This document shows, one piece after another, positions 63,670 through 64,000 of a stretch of DNA of 64,000 bases. The position numbers and the translations under genes were made by a program. Position 1 is the stretch's first letter; each line of letters begins with the position of its first letter. Source of the DNA: Tistrella mobilis KA081020-065 (GTDB lineage: Bacteria; Pseudomonadota; Alphaproteobacteria; Tistrellales; Tistrellaceae). The notes beneath the pieces are model-generated. The model saw only the letters and a program-made list of their open reading frames with translations. It searched no databases and was not told where the DNA came from. Where the stretch lies: NCBI RefSeq assembly GCF_000264455.2, contig NC_017956.1, positions 3,702,001-3,766,000 on the forward strand, read 5' to 3'.

Positions 63670-64000
63670 ATGGGTGCGATTATCTGGCTCGCTTCCTATC
63701 CGAAATCGGGCAATACCTGGACGCGGGCGTTCCTGCACAACCTGCTGCGTGACGCCAAGGCCCCGGTCCATCCCGATCGTTTTGCCGATTTCTGCCTGGG
63801 CGAGAGCAAGCCCGAATGGTATCTGCGCTATCTGGACAAGCCCCTGTCGCAGGCGACCGAGCAGGAGATCATGAAGATCCGTCCGCTGGTCCATCGTGAC
63901 ATGACGCAGGCCTTCCCCGACAACGTCTTCGCCAAGACCCACAACATCCTGGCGGAGCGCGGCGGCTATCCGCTGATCAGCCTGAACCACACCGCCGGCG
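63670..64000 (+). CDS. Sulfotransferase domain protein, N-terminal part
   Basis: The first 110 residues are visible; the gene runs past the window edge. IIWLASYPKSGNTWTRAFLH contains the 5'-phosphosulfate-binding loop YPKSGNTW of PAPS-dependent sulfotransferases. It should transfer sulfate from PAPS to an unknown acceptor, possibly a surface glycan. ATG at 63670 starts right at the motif, as in the family. Confidence 0.83.
   Translation, partial: MGAIIWLASYPKSGNTWTRAFLHNLLRDAKAPVHPDRFADFCLGESKPEWYLRYLDKPLSQATEQEIMKIRPLVHRDMTQAFPDNVFAKTHNILAERGGYPLISLNHTAG

Overview
The window is GC-rich alphaproteobacterial chromosome. The gene order matches the conserved replication-origin neighbourhood of that class: ppsR-type regulator, hemE, rho, mnmE, mnmG, rsmG, parA, parB, with holA, lptE and leuS beyond. 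A methanobactin operon, lutABC and tandem MKKIL-type porins would fit a Rhodospirillales-like genus such as Tistrella; that genus name is inferred from memory of gene content, not from a search. Layout: 0-3.8 kb holds the 3' end of hisE, a HIT-family hydrolase, a ferric-reductase-like membrane flavoprotein and a dgoK-dgoA pair. 3.8-10.2 kb (minus strand) is a methanobactin (copper-chelating RiPP) locus: DUF2946-like protein, TonB receptor, mbnP, mbnH, then the 29-residue precursor mbnA, mbnB and mbnC. 10.3-14.5 kb holds an ImmA/IrrE peptidase with a small membrane protein, an AraC regulator, an MFS transporter and a PfkB kinase. 14.5-20.2 kb holds XRE, Smr, lutCBA and mltA. 20.26-28.09 kb is an apparent insertion between mltA and the tim44-like gene, which are normally neighbours. 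It carries a compact operon with a lasso-type leader peptide gene, a PqqD-like recognition protein, an asparagine-synthetase homologue, an HprK-like kinase, a 663-residue protein with a squalene-cyclase-like toroid, and a cytochrome P450. No lasso B2 leader protease is visible. A divergent Nif11-like small protein and a second, frameshifted P450 flank it. This is the best candidate for an undescribed system in the window. 28.1-33 kb holds tim44, fxsA, secB, a LysR/NmrA-fold pair and a class D beta-lactamase. 33-37 kb holds dnaQ, coaE, aroE, maf and ppsR on the minus strand. The 750-bp gap 36945-37696 between ppsR and hemE carries a cluster of DnaA-box-like sequences and GANTC sites and is the predicted chromosome origin. 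37.7-58 kb holds haem synthesis (hemE, hemH, hemJ), rho, quinone oxidoreductase, dienelactone hydrolase, ogt, a DUF255 protein, mnmE, mnmG, rsmG, parAB, holA, lptE and leuS. Four parS-like palindromes lie between 42.3 and 51.7 kb. 58.3-64 kb holds a DUF3576 lipoprotein, three tandem paralogous porins with CRP-like palindromes upstream of two of them, and the start of a sulfotransferase. No rRNA, tRNA, CRISPR array or insertion sequence was recognised.
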